Shown one piece after another: positions 1-8,327 of a DNA stretch of 64,000 bases. The translations under genes were made by a program, and so were the position numbers. Position 1 is the first letter of the stretch. Every line of letters begins with the position of its first letter. The stretch lies in assembly GCA_934343915.1 (NCBI GenBank), contig CAKRIL010000003.1, positions 1 through 64,000 on the forward strand. Reading direction: 5' to 3'. This stretch comes from an uncultured Lachnospiraceae bacterium (GTDB lineage: Bacteria; Bacillota; Clostridia; Lachnospirales; Lachnospiraceae). The notes under the pieces are model-generated. The model had not been told where the DNA came from and ran no database searches. It saw nothing but the letters and a program-made list of their open reading frames with translations.

Positions 1-76
1 GGGATTCGAACCCATGCGCCCGTGAAGACAAACGGTTTTCAAGACCGCCCCGTTATGACCGCTTCGGTACCTCTCC
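1..76 (-). tRNA. tRNA-Ser (anticodon UGA), 3' end cut by window edge
   Basis: Read on the minus strand the gene starts GGAGAGGTACCGAAG at 76. The anticodon arm CGGT-CTTGAAA-ACCG gives anticodon TGA, and a long variable arm marks a class II tRNA. The T-arm GGTTCGAATCCC runs to the window edge, so the 3' acceptor strand is missing. A good promoter sits 30-58 bp upstream. Confidence 0.95.
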
Positions 77-105
77 AGTTATACGCTTTGTTCAGCGCGA
101 GATTT

Positions 106-134
106 ATATTATCATTATTCCTATATATTGTCAA
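106..134 (-). promoter_or_regulatory. Sigma-A promoter for tRNA-Ser(UGA)
   Basis: On the minus strand there is a consensus TTGACA (134-129), a 17-bp spacer and TAATAT (111-106), about 30 bp before the tRNA 5' end. It lies between the ispD stop and the tRNA. Confidence 0.65.
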
Positions 135-143
135 CACCTTTTT

Positions 144-893
144 TTAAATTTTTGCAAAATTTGCAAAATTATGTTGAATTATGCGCTCTGCCGCATCCAT
201 ATCCTCAGGCGTTGTTATCTTTATATTAGTATAAGAACCCCGGCACAGCTTTACACGCGCACGCATGAACTGTTCCGCCACCATGGCATCATCCGTTATC
301 CGTGTAATATCCTTCCCTTTTCTCTTGGCATCCGCCATAGCCTTATACGCATTCAATATCAATTCATAGCCAAAGCATTGTGGTGTCTGTACTGCCATGA
401 GACTTGAACGTGCAGGAGTGTCCACACAGAAGCCTTCACCATCAACTATCTTTATTGTATCTTTGACGGGTACAGCCGGAACACATGCGCCGTATTCTTC
501 AACATTAACACGGCACTCATCAAGAAGCTCCGCATCAATGCACGGGCGCGCTCCGTCATGTATATAGATATAGCTGTGTTCATCAGCCATTCCGAGTCTT
601 TCTGTCTCAATAAGTCCGTTAAGGACGGAATCGTAGCGTTCGGCACCTCCGCGTATTATTGAACATACCTTGGTAAGCTTGTACTTTTCCACGATATTTT
701 CCCTGCAGTATTGTTCATCGCCTTCACCGCACACAAGAATAACGGCATCCATGAAGCTCTTCTCCATACATTCCAATGAATAAGCAAGCACAGGTCTGTC
801 CATAAGCATAAGATACTGCTTCGGAACCGCACTGTTCATTCTGCTTCCGTGTCCTCCTGCAAGCACAATGGCTATATGTCCGCACTTCTTCAT
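144..893 (-). CDS. ispD: 2-C-methyl-D-erythritol 4-phosphate cytidylyltransferase IspD
   Basis: This 249-residue cytosolic enzyme couples CTP to methylerythritol phosphate in the MEP isoprenoid pathway. The N-terminal nucleotide-binding loop (LAGGHGSRM, then PKQY) at residues 12-27, the IHDGARP motif near residue 112 and TPQCF near residue 170 are the family hallmarks. Length is slightly above the usual 230. The start codon overlaps the tsaD stop (TAATG), so it is the last gene of the long minus-strand run that begins at tex. It reads straight towards the tRNA-Ser gene, and no terminator is seen between them. Confidence 0.95.
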   Translation of the reverse strand: MKKCGHIAIVLAGGHGSRMNSAVPKQYLMLMDRPVLAYSLECMEKSFMDAVILVCGEGDEQYCRENIVEKYKLTKVCSIIRGGAERYDSVLNGLIETERLGMADEHSYIYIHDGARPCIDAELLDECRVNVEEYGACVPAVPVKDTIKIVDGEGFCVDTPARSSLMAVQTPQCFGYELILNAYKAMADAKRKGKDITRITDDAMVAEQFMRARVKLCRGSYTNIKITTPEDMDAAERIIQHNFANFAKI

Positions 894-1948
894 TATACAA
901 TCCTGCCTCTCAGGCTCTTCTCACCGAGCTTAAGGTTCGGAACGGCATTCAAATCCCATCCCGCGCGTGAACCTGCCATGTATTCGTAATATCCCGCTGA
1001 GCCTATCATTGCAGCATTATCCGTGCAGAATATAGGTGACGGATGGTAGAAGCTGATATTATTCTTCCGGCACTCTTCCTCTAACGCTGTTCTCAAAGCA
1101 CTGTTGGCTGCCACTCCTCCTGCCACGGCAAGTTTCCTGCAATCGTATTCCTTAGCTGCCATAACTGCACGTGAAACCAGTGCATCAACCACGGCATTCT
1201 GAAATGATGCCACAAGGTCTGCACGATTAATATCTTCATTTTTCATCTCACAGTGATTTATATAATTGAGTACTGCCGACTTTATTCCGCTGAAGCTGAA
1301 ATCATATGGTGAACCGTCCACCTTAGCTCTCGGAAATACTATTGCGTCCTTATTTCCTTCCTTGGCCAGCTTGTCAATCTTAGGTCCGCCCGGATATCCA
1401 AGTCCTACCGCACGCGCCACCTTATCAAACGCTTCCCCTGCCGCGTCATCTCTTGTTCTTCCGATAATCTTATATACACCGTAATCCTCTACAAGCACAA
1501 TATTAGTATGACCTCCGGATACCACAAGACAGGTAAACGGCGGCTCCAACTCAGGATTTTCTATATAATTGGCGCTGATATGCCCTTCAATATGATGTAC
1601 TCCGATAAGAGGCTTGTCCGCTGCAAAAGCAAGTGACTTGGCAAACGCCACTCCGACAAGCAGCGCACCTACAAGCCCCGGTCCGTATGTAACGGCAACA
1701 GCCGTAATATCATCAAGTGTCACGCCGGCTTCCTTGAGTGCCTGTTCAGTAACCTGATTAACCTGCTCCATATGCTTTCTCGACGCAATCTCAGGGACAA
1801 CTCCGCCGTATAATGTATGTAAATCTATCTGAGATGATATGATATTGGACAGCACAACGCGTCCGTTCTTCACGACCGCTGCCGCCGTCTCATCACATGA
1901 GCTTTCAAGTGCAAGTATCAAAACATCTTTTTTTTCTATCTCTTCCAT
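893..1948 (-). CDS. tsaD: tRNA N6-threonylcarbamoyladenosine transferase TsaD
   Basis: TsaD transfers threonylcarbamoyl to A37 of ANN-decoding tRNAs, working with TsaB and TsaE, both encoded 2.4-4.6 kb upstream in the same run. The ASKHA fold is visible: ALESSCDETAAAVV near the N-terminus, the metal-binding HHIEGH, VVSGGHTN, and GGVAANSALR towards the C-terminus. I chose the ATG at 1948 (351 residues) because GGAG lies six bases upstream. An in-frame ATG at 1960 has poorer spacing. The gene overlaps the end of the next upstream one only with that longer start. Confidence 0.95.
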   Translation of the reverse strand: MEEIEKKDVLILALESSCDETAAAVVKNGRVVLSNIISSQIDLHTLYGGVVPEIASRKHMEQVNQVTEQALKEAGVTLDDITAVAVTYGPGLVGALLVGVAFAKSLAFAADKPLIGVHHIEGHISANYIENPELEPPFTCLVVSGGHTNIVLVEDYGVYKIIGRTRDDAAGEAFDKVARAVGLGYPGGPKIDKLAKEGNKDAIVFPRAKVDGSPYDFSFSGIKSAVLNYINHCEMKNEDINRADLVASFQNAVVDALVSRAVMAAKEYDCRKLAVAGGVAANSALRTALEEECRKNNISFYHPSPIFCTDNAAMIGSAGYYEYMAGSRAGWDLNAVPNLKLGEKSLRGRIV

Positions 1949-1949
1949 A

Positions 1950-2543
1950 CTAGTCTCCATTCACATTAGTCTCCTGTATAACATCCCAGTACAGGATTTT
2001 CCACCTGCCTTCATTGCTCTGCCTGAGCGTATACTGTTCATAGACCTTATTTCTGCCGCCTCCGTCCTCCACAGTGTAATATATAACCTTCACCCTCGCA
2101 TACTGTATTCCGTTATCGGTGACATACTCTATGTCGGATGCGCGCTGTACGGTGTACTCAACTATCGTCTTTTTGTTCGCCTTATAAGATTCAATCTCCT
2201 CCTTGAGGCGTTCCATATATCCGTCATAGTCATTATATGACAGAAGCTCACTGTCAAACATGGCTCTCGCATGCTGTGCAAGTCCGTTAAGCTGGTCATC
2301 CGTATACTTTCCGTCATAATACGCTTTGACAATCCTGCTGTAATACGTCACAACATCATGAGGATTGGACGGATAGTTCAAGTCCATGTCCTTGGCAAGT
2401 ATCTGCCCGACCTCAGAATTGTCAACCCCTGCATCCTCATTTACAGATGTCTTTGCCGTAAGTCGAATGTAGCATGCCAAAATAACGCTTGCAAAAAGTG
2501 TCACAACAAGAATCGGCTTTAGAATTTTAGTCTTATCCTTCAT
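1950..2543 (-). CDS. Membrane-anchored protein with NTF2-like outer domain, unknown function
   Basis: The product is about 197 residues. A lysine-rich start is followed by one hydrophobic segment (about residues 8-28, ILVVTLFASVILACYI) that could be a signal anchor. The rest is a soluble domain with an NTF2-like look: a helical part with DVVTYYSRIVKAYYDGKYT, then strands ending GRWKILYWDVIQ. I cannot assign a function. The ATG at 2543 has GAGGG six bases upstream and is preferred over the ATG at 2549. The gene sits between RNase Z and tsaD with overlapping or near-touching ends, so it is probably co-transcribed with them. Confidence 0.7.
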   Translation of the reverse strand: MKDKTKILKPILVVTLFASVILACYIRLTAKTSVNEDAGVDNSEVGQILAKDMDLNYPSNPHDVVTYYSRIVKAYYDGKYTDDQLNGLAQHARAMFDSELLSYNDYDGYMERLKEEIESYKANKKTIVEYTVQRASDIEYVTDNGIQYARVKVIYYTVEDGGGRNKVYEQYTLRQSNEGRWKILYWDVIQETNVNGD

Positions 2544-2545
2544 AA

Positions 2546-3457
2546 TCATCCCTCTTCAAAATTAAGCGTAACATGCTTTCCGTCGCGCGAGGCAACCGCA
2601 GCCGGAAAAATCTCCTGTACCTTGTTCATGAATTCCTCAGGATGCGCCATCGACGGGCTGTAATGTGTAAGCCACATCTCCTTCACATTCGCCGCTGCCG
2701 CAATCGACGCTGCCTCATACATCGTCATATGCTTGTACTCTCTCGCCTTCGCAAGCTTGTCAGGTTCTCCGTACATTCCCTCACATATAAATAAGTCCGA
2801 GTCCTTCGCATAAGCCGTAATGGTATCCGTCGGTCTGCTGTCAGTGCAGTATGTGACCTTTATTCCCTTTCTCGGTGCTCCCATAACCATATCCGGAGTA
2901 TACTTTGCTCCTTCAACTTCTATTATATTACCTTTTTGCAGTAAATTCCACATATTGATTGGAATATTAAGCTCCCTTGCCTTCTGTGCATCGAACTTTC
3001 CTGCGCGCTCTATATTTATTGTGTAGCCATAGCAGAGGATGCCATGATTAACCTTATATGCATTAATCACATAGCCGTTAATTCTTATCTCTTCCTCCGG
3101 CTGAGTAAGCTCCCTGAACTGAATCTCGAACGGCAGCTCAGGCGCAATCACTCTAAGCGAATTGACAATCCTTTCAACGCCCTTTGGTCCTATAATCACA
3201 ACAGGCTCCGTTCTTTCCGCATTGCCCATGCTTAAAAGCAGACCCGGAAGTCCGCTTATATGGTCCGCATGAAAATGCGTAAAACAGATTATATCGATGG
3301 GCTTGGAGCTTATTCCTGCTTTTTTCATTGCAATCTGCGTTCCTTCCCCGCAGTCTATAAGCATACAGCTTCCGTTATACCTCAAGGCAAGCGAAGTAAG
3401 CCATCTGCCCGGAAGCGGCATCATCCCTCCTGTCCCAAGTAGACATATATCAAGCAT
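2546..3457 (-). CDS. rnz: Ribonuclease Z
   Basis: This metallo-beta-lactamase-fold endonuclease removes 3' trailers from pre-tRNAs. The zinc motif THFHADH is near residue 60, GGMMPLPGR lies at the N-terminus, CTDSRPT near residue 205 and a THYSP histidine motif near residue 265. At 303 residues it is a normal short-form RNase Z. The ATG at 3457 follows TAGGAGG with six bases of spacing, while a TTG one codon earlier is less likely. It belongs to the translation and tRNA-processing run with rimI, tsaB, tsaE and tsaD. Confidence 0.93.
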   Translation of the reverse strand: MLDICLLGTGGMMPLPGRWLTSLALRYNGSCMLIDCGEGTQIAMKKAGISSKPIDIICFTHFHADHISGLPGLLLSMGNAERTEPVVIIGPKGVERIVNSLRVIAPELPFEIQFRELTQPEEEIRINGYVINAYKVNHGILCYGYTINIERAGKFDAQKARELNIPINMWNLLQKGNIIEVEGAKYTPDMVMGAPRKGIKVTYCTDSRPTDTITAYAKDSDLFICEGMYGEPDKLAKAREYKHMTMYEAASIAAAANVKEMWLTHYSPSMAHPEEFMNKVQEIFPAAVASRDGKHVTLNFEEG

Positions 3458-3484
3458 CAAAAGCCTCCTAATCTATGTCAGATT

Positions 3485-3724
3485 CTATATGAGCTCCGTT
3501 TTATGTGTTACGCTTACCGGATATGCAAACCCGGAAATAAGAGTGTCGTAGCACTCCTCGCACAGGTCGAACCCATGCTCTTCCCCGTCCTTCTCCGAAA
3601 AGTAATCCCACTCAACAGCTATATGCGTCACACCTTCTCTGACAATTCCATTATTAACTACCAGCTTCTTTCCACAGCGGTTGCATACAACACCTGTAAG
3701 AACATTTCCCTTGTACTTTCTCAT
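3485..3724 (-). CDS. Small zinc-ribbon protein, unknown function
   Basis: The open frame reaches back to 3820, but the first 32 codons lack a ribosome site and look unlike the rest. The start at 3724 gives a 79-residue protein beginning MRKYKGN. It has two CxxC pairs (CNRCGKKL near residue 15 and DLCEECYD near residue 56) that could bind one zinc, and a conserved-looking FDLCEECYDTLI segment. The architecture resembles small uncharacterised proteins common in Lachnospiraceae. Function is unknown. It lies between rimI and rnz with short gaps. Confidence 0.65.
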   Translation of the reverse strand: MRKYKGNVLTGVVCNRCGKKLVVNNGIVREGVTHIAVEWDYFSEKDGEEHGFDLCEECYDTLISGFAYPVSVTHKTELI

Positions 3725-3877
3725 GAATACCACATCTTCCTTCCCTGCTGCCACAATAGGCATACATCTATGATAATATGCCGACGCGGAATAAATCCGT
3801 TCTGAATCCGGCATCATCATTATAAAGAATCAATTATTCATCTTTCCAGTGGAAATCAGTTGTAAAACTGGCATATT

Positions 3878-4327
3878 TTATAAAACTTTTGTCATCAACA
3901 CGGCATTTTCCGTTGGTTTCTGGTAAAAGTTCTTTCTTATTCCATCAATTTCAAAACCGAATTTCTCGTACAGCCGTCCTGCTGCCGCATTGCTCTCTCT
4001 GACCTCAAGGTGCAGATATTTTACATTCCTTCTTCTGCACAAAAGTTCAAGTCCTTCCAAAAGCTTATATGCGATTCCGCAGTGCCTCATTGAAGGCTCT
4101 ACCGCAATATTGGTTATCTCTGCTTCGTCAAGGACAACCTGCATTCCCGCATAGCCCGCAGTGACACCGTCTGAGGCATTGACCGCGACTATATACTCAT
4201 AATTCGGTGATTCGACAGCATCCTCAAATGCACCGGCACTCCACGGCATTGAAAAGCACTGTGCTTCAAGTACCGCGACCTGTGCCACATGCTCCCGTCT
4301 CATAGGCTCAATAATGATATCAGCCAT
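3878..4327 (-). CDS. rimI: Ribosomal protein S18-alanine N-acetyltransferase RimI
   Basis: This GNAT-fold protein of 149 residues contains the acetyl-CoA loop after ITNIAVEPSMRHCGIAYKLL and the C-terminal LEVRESNAAAGRLYEKFGF motif typical of RimI. The start at 4327 has GAGG seven bases upstream, while the ATG at 4345 does not. It overlaps the end of tsaB by eight bases, and the tsaE-tsaB-rimI order is the common Gram-positive arrangement. The S18 substrate is inferred from family and context. Confidence 0.88.
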   Translation of the reverse strand: MADIIIEPMRREHVAQVAVLEAQCFSMPWSAGAFEDAVESPNYEYIVAVNASDGVTAGYAGMQVVLDEAEITNIAVEPSMRHCGIAYKLLEGLELLCRRRNVKYLHLEVRESNAAAGRLYEKFGFEIDGIRKNFYQKPTENAVLMTKVL

Positions 4328-5042
4328 TGGAGTTCCTCTTTTCATTAAGCTCTCTCTCAGCCTGTGACAGTCTGAGATAATCCGGAAGATGCTCCGATGC
4401 AGGTTCCGTCCATCCCTTCTTATAATACAGCTGTCCGAGCACAGCCACTGATGCTGCCCTCTGCCTGTTCATTGATGCAGGTGCGAACTCGTAACCTGCT
4501 CCTCCGAAATGTTCATCAATGCTCTCCCTGAACACCGGGATTCCATCTCCGATGAACATAATCTTATCATTATGAAAATTAAGCTCATCAAGCTTCTGCA
4601 TCAGCTCATCAAATGTAATCGCACTGTTCTCCATAAGTATATTCTGTCTGCCATTCTCAAATTTGTATATGCCAGCATACACCTGCGAACGTCTTGCATC
4701 CATAATCGGACAGACAATGCCTGCATAGCCATATGCATTATAAGCCATGGCATCCAGTGTAGGTACATGTATGAGCGGAATATCAAGTGCCATTCCAAGC
4801 CCCTTTGCTGTAGCCGAGCCTATTCTGAGTCCAGTATACGAGCCCGGTCCTCCTGATACAGCTATCGCATCGAGTGTCTTTTTATCGGTCTGTGTCATTC
4901 TTAATATTTCATCAATCATAGGAAGCAATGTCTGGGAATGTGTCACCTTATAGTCAACGGTATACTCAGCAACGAGTATATCATCCTCAACTATTGCTGC
5001 CGATGCTACAAGTGATGAGCTCTCAATAGCAAGAATTTTCAT
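4320..5042 (-). CDS. tsaB: t6A biosynthesis scaffold protein TsaB
   Basis: The 240-residue protein has an ASKHA-type N-terminus (ILAIESSSLVASAAIVEDD) and the diagnostic VSGGPGSYTGLRIG near residue 64. TsaB is the catalytically inactive partner that binds TsaD and TsaE during threonylcarbamoyl transfer to tRNA. The ATG follows AAGGAGG and overlaps the tsaE stop by four bases, implying translational coupling. Confidence 0.93.
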   Translation of the reverse strand: MKILAIESSSLVASAAIVEDDILVAEYTVDYKVTHSQTLLPMIDEILRMTQTDKKTLDAIAVSGGPGSYTGLRIGSATAKGLGMALDIPLIHVPTLDAMAYNAYGYAGIVCPIMDARRSQVYAGIYKFENGRQNILMENSAITFDELMQKLDELNFHNDKIMFIGDGIPVFRESIDEHFGGAGYEFAPASMNRQRAASVAVLGQLYYKKGWTEPASEHLPDYLRLSQAERELNEKRNSNG

Positions 5043-5479
5043 CTTTTTCCCTCCTTAATGCTTATGACCCGATAGTCAAAGCCCTTTTGCGTGTCCTTTT
5101 TTATCTCGATATATATACAATTCTTCGGAAGCAGTTCTTCAATCATAAGCCCCCACTCCACAATGCATACTCCGTCGCCGTAGAAATACTCCTCATAGCC
5201 TATCTCATCCATCTCGCTTACATCGCCTATGCGGTATACGTCAAAATGGTAGAAGGGCATCCTGCCGTCATGGTATTCCTTGACAATAGTAAATGTCGGG
5301 CTGTCAACATAGTCCTGCACGCCAAGTCCGTGTGCAAAGCCCTGCGTGAACACGGTCTTGCCCGTTCCCAAGTCACCCGTAAGGCAGATAACCTGTCCCG
5401 GAACCGCAGCCTGTGCCATCTGCTCTCCGAATCTGTATGTATCTTCGTATGAAAATGTCTCAATTATTCTATCGTCCAC
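5039..5479 (-). CDS. tsaE: tRNA threonylcarbamoyladenosine ATPase TsaE
   Basis: This is a 146-residue P-loop ATPase of the t6A complex. The Walker A motif GDLGTGKTVFTQG is near residue 36, the switch region SPTFTIVKEY follows near residue 60, and VEWG near residue 108 is the family signature. The start codon is GTG at 5479, six bases after GAGGG. It leads the tight tsaE-tsaB-rimI block. Confidence 0.92.
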   Translation of the reverse strand: MDDRIIETFSYEDTYRFGEQMAQAAVPGQVICLTGDLGTGKTVFTQGFAHGLGVQDYVDSPTFTIVKEYHDGRMPFYHFDVYRIGDVSEMDEIGYEEYFYGDGVCIVEWGLMIEELLPKNCIYIEIKKDTQKGFDYRVISIKEGKR

Positions 5480-5491
5480 TGTTATCCCTCA

Positions 5492-5980
5492 CTATCTGAG
5501 TCTTCCCGGAAGATGTGCCGTTACAAGCTTTTTGAAATCATCATACTGCTCACCGATAGCAGACTTCGGAAGTATTATGCCGTTATTTATCATAATATAG
5601 ATAACAACCAGCTTTCCGTAATCAGCAGCCTTATAGCACTCCTCCCATTTTTTTGAGGTTACGCTGTCTCCCTGGCTCACGGTTATTCCCTTATCGTCGA
5701 ATTCATATCTGAGTTCATTCTGATATACGGGATTCTTCTTAATCTGGCGGCCGGCATTTTTCCAAAGAAGAATCGGCTGCATTATAGTGTACAGCGAGCC
5801 GAGCAGAATGAGTAAAAGTGTGCTCTGAGCTCCCATCTGCTCATAGGTAAATCCCGCTATAACGAAGCAGGCAATACCAAAAATGAATAGGATTATGCCC
5901 ATAGGCTTGCGGTATGTGTTATTGATAAGAAATGAAAACATCTCTTTTCTTGTTATTTTTACATTAAATTCTACCTTCAT
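5492..5980 (-). CDS. YcxB-like membrane protein
   Basis: The 162-residue protein starts with an MKVEFNVKITRKEMFSFL segment. Two adjacent hydrophobic helices follow (about residues 28-75), then a soluble C-terminal domain with FDDKGITVSQGDSVTSKKWEE, typical of YcxB-like proteins. Its role is unknown in any organism I can name. The ATG at 5980 has GAGAGG seven bases upstream and is chosen over the ATG at 5995. It is squeezed between tex and tsaE, so it is almost certainly co-transcribed. Confidence 0.75.
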   Translation of the reverse strand: MKVEFNVKITRKEMFSFLINNTYRKPMGIILFIFGIACFVIAGFTYEQMGAQSTLLLILLGSLYTIMQPILLWKNAGRQIKKNPVYQNELRYEFDDKGITVSQGDSVTSKKWEECYKAADYGKLVVIYIMINNGIILPKSAIGEQYDDFKKLVTAHLPGRLR

Positions 5981-5998
5981 GCAATTACCTCTCATATA

Positions 5999-8143
5999 TT
6001 ACAGTATCATCGTAAGCTGTATTCTCTTCTTCGCCTCATCAACACTCATGACCTTAACCTCTACTATGTCACCAACGCTTACAGCTTCAAGCGGATGCTT
6101 TATGAACTTTTTGTTGGTTATCTGAGATATATGCACAAGTCCGTCCTGATGTACGCCTATATCCACAAATACTCCGAAGTCAATTACATTTCTTACTGTT
6201 CCCTTAAGAACCATTCCCGGTGTCAGATCCTTCATCTCCATAACATCAGTTCTGAGAATCGGCTTAGGCATCTCATCTCTAGGGTCACGTCCCGGCTTCT
6301 CGAGTTCCTTTATAATATCGTTGAGCGTAAGCTTTCCGATTCCGAGCTCCGATGCCATCGCATCAACATTCTTAACCTTACCGGAGAGCCCCTTAAGACC
6401 GCCGCTTGTTATCGAATTCACATCATAGCCAAGCTTCTTAAGAAGCTCGCCTGCTACCGCATAGCTCTCAGGGTGAACGCTCGTAGCATCAAGCGGATTG
6501 CTGCCGCCTGTGATTCTCATGAATCCGGCGCACTGCTCATATGCCTTCGGTCCGAGCTTAGCCACCTTAAGAAGCTGCTTTCTGTCCGTAAATCTTCCGT
6601 TCTCTTCTCTGTAGACAACAATATTCTTGGCAATAACCTTGGAAATTCCCGATATATACTCCAAAAGTGATGCTGAAGCCGTGTTAAGGTCAACTCCGAC
6701 CTTATTAACACTGTCCTCAACAACTCCCTCAAGTGCCTCCCCGAGCTTCTTTTGGTTCATATCATGCTGGTACTGTCCTACTCCGATAGACTTCGGATCT
6801 ATCTTCACAAGCTCAGCAAGCGGATCCTGAAGTCTTCTCGCAATCGAGGCCGCACTTCTCTGTCCCACGTCGAAGTTCGGGAACTCCTCCGTCGCAAGCT
6901 TACTTGCCGAATATACTGACGCTCCTGCTTCATTAACAATTATATACTGTACAGGTGTATCAAGCTCCTTTAACAGATCCACAATAACCTGCTCCGATTC
7001 TCTTGATGCGGTTCCATTGCCGACGGATATGAGCGTTACATTGTATTTCTTTATGAGCTTTTTGAGAACTGCCTTCGCCTCCGCCACCTTATTCTGCGGA
7101 GCTGTCGGATAGATTACCGTGGTGTCAAGTACCTTTCCTGTTGCATCGACAACCGCAAGCTTACAACCGGTTCTGAATGCAGGATCCCAGCCGAGCACAA
7201 CATGTCCTGCGATAGGCGGCTGCAAAAGGAGCTGTTCGAGATTCTTTCCGAACACCTTGATTGCACCGTCCTCAGCTGTCTCTGTGAGTGTATTTCTGAT
7301 TTCACGCTCTATCGACGGTGCAATAAGTCTCTCATAGCTGTCCTTAACCGTATCCTTGAGTACCTGCGCTGTATATTCATTGTCACGGGTAATTATCTGC
7401 TTTTCAAGATAACCGAGTATCTTGTCCTCAGGTGCTTCTATCTTGACCGTGAGAAGCTTCTCATTCTCGCCTCTGTTCACAGCAAGCACTCTGTGTCCTG
7501 CCATCTTGGCGACAGGTTCACTGAAATTATAGTACATCTCATACACACTCTTGGTCTCTGCATCCTTCGCGGTCGACAAAAGTACACCTTCCTTGAAGGT
7601 AAGCTCTCTTATTCTTGTTCTGTAATCCGCATTGTCAGATATCGACTCGGCGATAATGTCCATCGCTCCGCTAAGAGCATCCTCTGCGCTCTTAACCTCC
7701 TTCTCCTCCGACACATACTCCTGTGCCGTCTTAAGAAGCGGCTCCTTCGTCATCTGAAGAAGGATAATATTGGCAAGAGGTTCTAAGCCCTTCTCCTTCG
7801 CGATTGTCGCCCTGGTTCTGCGCTTAGGTCTGTATGGGCGGTATAAATCTTCAACCGCAACCATGGTCTCCGCCTTCTCAATCTGTGCCTTTAACTCCTC
7901 GGTCAGCAAGCCCTGCTCTTCTATGCTCGCAAGCACCTGTGCCTTTTTATCCTCGAGATTTCTTAAATACTTGAGTCTCTCGTCAAGGTTACGAAGCTGC
8001 TCGTCATTGAGTGCTCCGGTCGCCTCTTTTCTGTATCGTGAAATAAATGGAATTGTACATCCCTCGTCAATAAGCTTGACTGCCGCCTCCACCTGTCCGT
8101 TCCTGACATTAAGTTCGGAGGCTATCGCCTTAATAATATCCAT
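5999..8143 (-). CDS. tex: Tex family S1 RNA-binding protein
   Basis: The product is 714 residues, a full-length Tex. The parts in order are: an N-terminal helical Tex domain (IPFISRYRKEATG near residue 35), a YqgF/RNase H-like domain (VLGWDPAFRTGCKLAVVD near residue 325), helix-hairpin-helix repeats (LNTASASLLEYISGIS) and a C-terminal S1 domain (about residues 640-710, VRNVIDFGVFVDIG). Tex binds nucleic acids and influences transcription and transcript stability. An in-frame ATG at 8176 is only about eight bases from the predicted transcription start. The ATG at 8143, with AGGAAC upstream and family-like MDIIKAIASELN, is therefore preferred. Confidence 0.93.
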   Translation of the reverse strand: MDIIKAIASELNVRNGQVEAAVKLIDEGCTIPFISRYRKEATGALNDEQLRNLDERLKYLRNLEDKKAQVLASIEEQGLLTEELKAQIEKAETMVAVEDLYRPYRPKRRTRATIAKEKGLEPLANIILLQMTKEPLLKTAQEYVSEEKEVKSAEDALSGAMDIIAESISDNADYRTRIRELTFKEGVLLSTAKDAETKSVYEMYYNFSEPVAKMAGHRVLAVNRGENEKLLTVKIEAPEDKILGYLEKQIITRDNEYTAQVLKDTVKDSYERLIAPSIEREIRNTLTETAEDGAIKVFGKNLEQLLLQPPIAGHVVLGWDPAFRTGCKLAVVDATGKVLDTTVIYPTAPQNKVAEAKAVLKKLIKKYNVTLISVGNGTASRESEQVIVDLLKELDTPVQYIIVNEAGASVYSASKLATEEFPNFDVGQRSAASIARRLQDPLAELVKIDPKSIGVGQYQHDMNQKKLGEALEGVVEDSVNKVGVDLNTASASLLEYISGISKVIAKNIVVYREENGRFTDRKQLLKVAKLGPKAYEQCAGFMRITGGSNPLDATSVHPESYAVAGELLKKLGYDVNSITSGGLKGLSGKVKNVDAMASELGIGKLTLNDIIKELEKPGRDPRDEMPKPILRTDVMEMKDLTPGMVLKGTVRNVIDFGVFVDIGVHQDGLVHISQITNKKFIKHPLEAVSVGDIVEVKVMSVDEAKKRIQLTMIL

Positions 8144-8190
8144 CTTTTTTGTTCCTTCCGTAAGCGTTCTTTTCATAATCCTTACTGCTA

Positions 8191-8219
8191 ATTATAATTC
8201 ATTTTTTTGCGAATGTCTA
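8191..8219 (-). promoter_or_regulatory. Sigma-A promoter for the tex-to-ispD run
   Basis: On the minus strand, TAGACA (219-214) and TATAAT (196-191) are separated by 17 bp. The start of transcription should fall near 8184. No other strong promoter was seen down to the ispD end, so a run of about 8 kb may start here. Confidence 0.55.
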
Positions 8220-8246
8220 CTTTGCAATAATAAAGGTTCCAAATTA

Positions 8247-8299
8247 AGCAAAACAAAATTGCCCCCACATATATCTTTATCAGATTATGTAAGGGCAAT
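8247..8299 (-). terminator. Intrinsic terminator after aspartate kinase
   Basis: On the minus strand an imperfect stem (ATTGCCC pairing with GGGCAAT, with ACATA pairing to TATGT) is followed by TTTTGTTTTG. It lies about 30 bp after the aspartate kinase stop codon. Confidence 0.6.
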
Positions 8300-8327
8300 A
8301 TTTTATTGCATATTAATTATCAGATTA

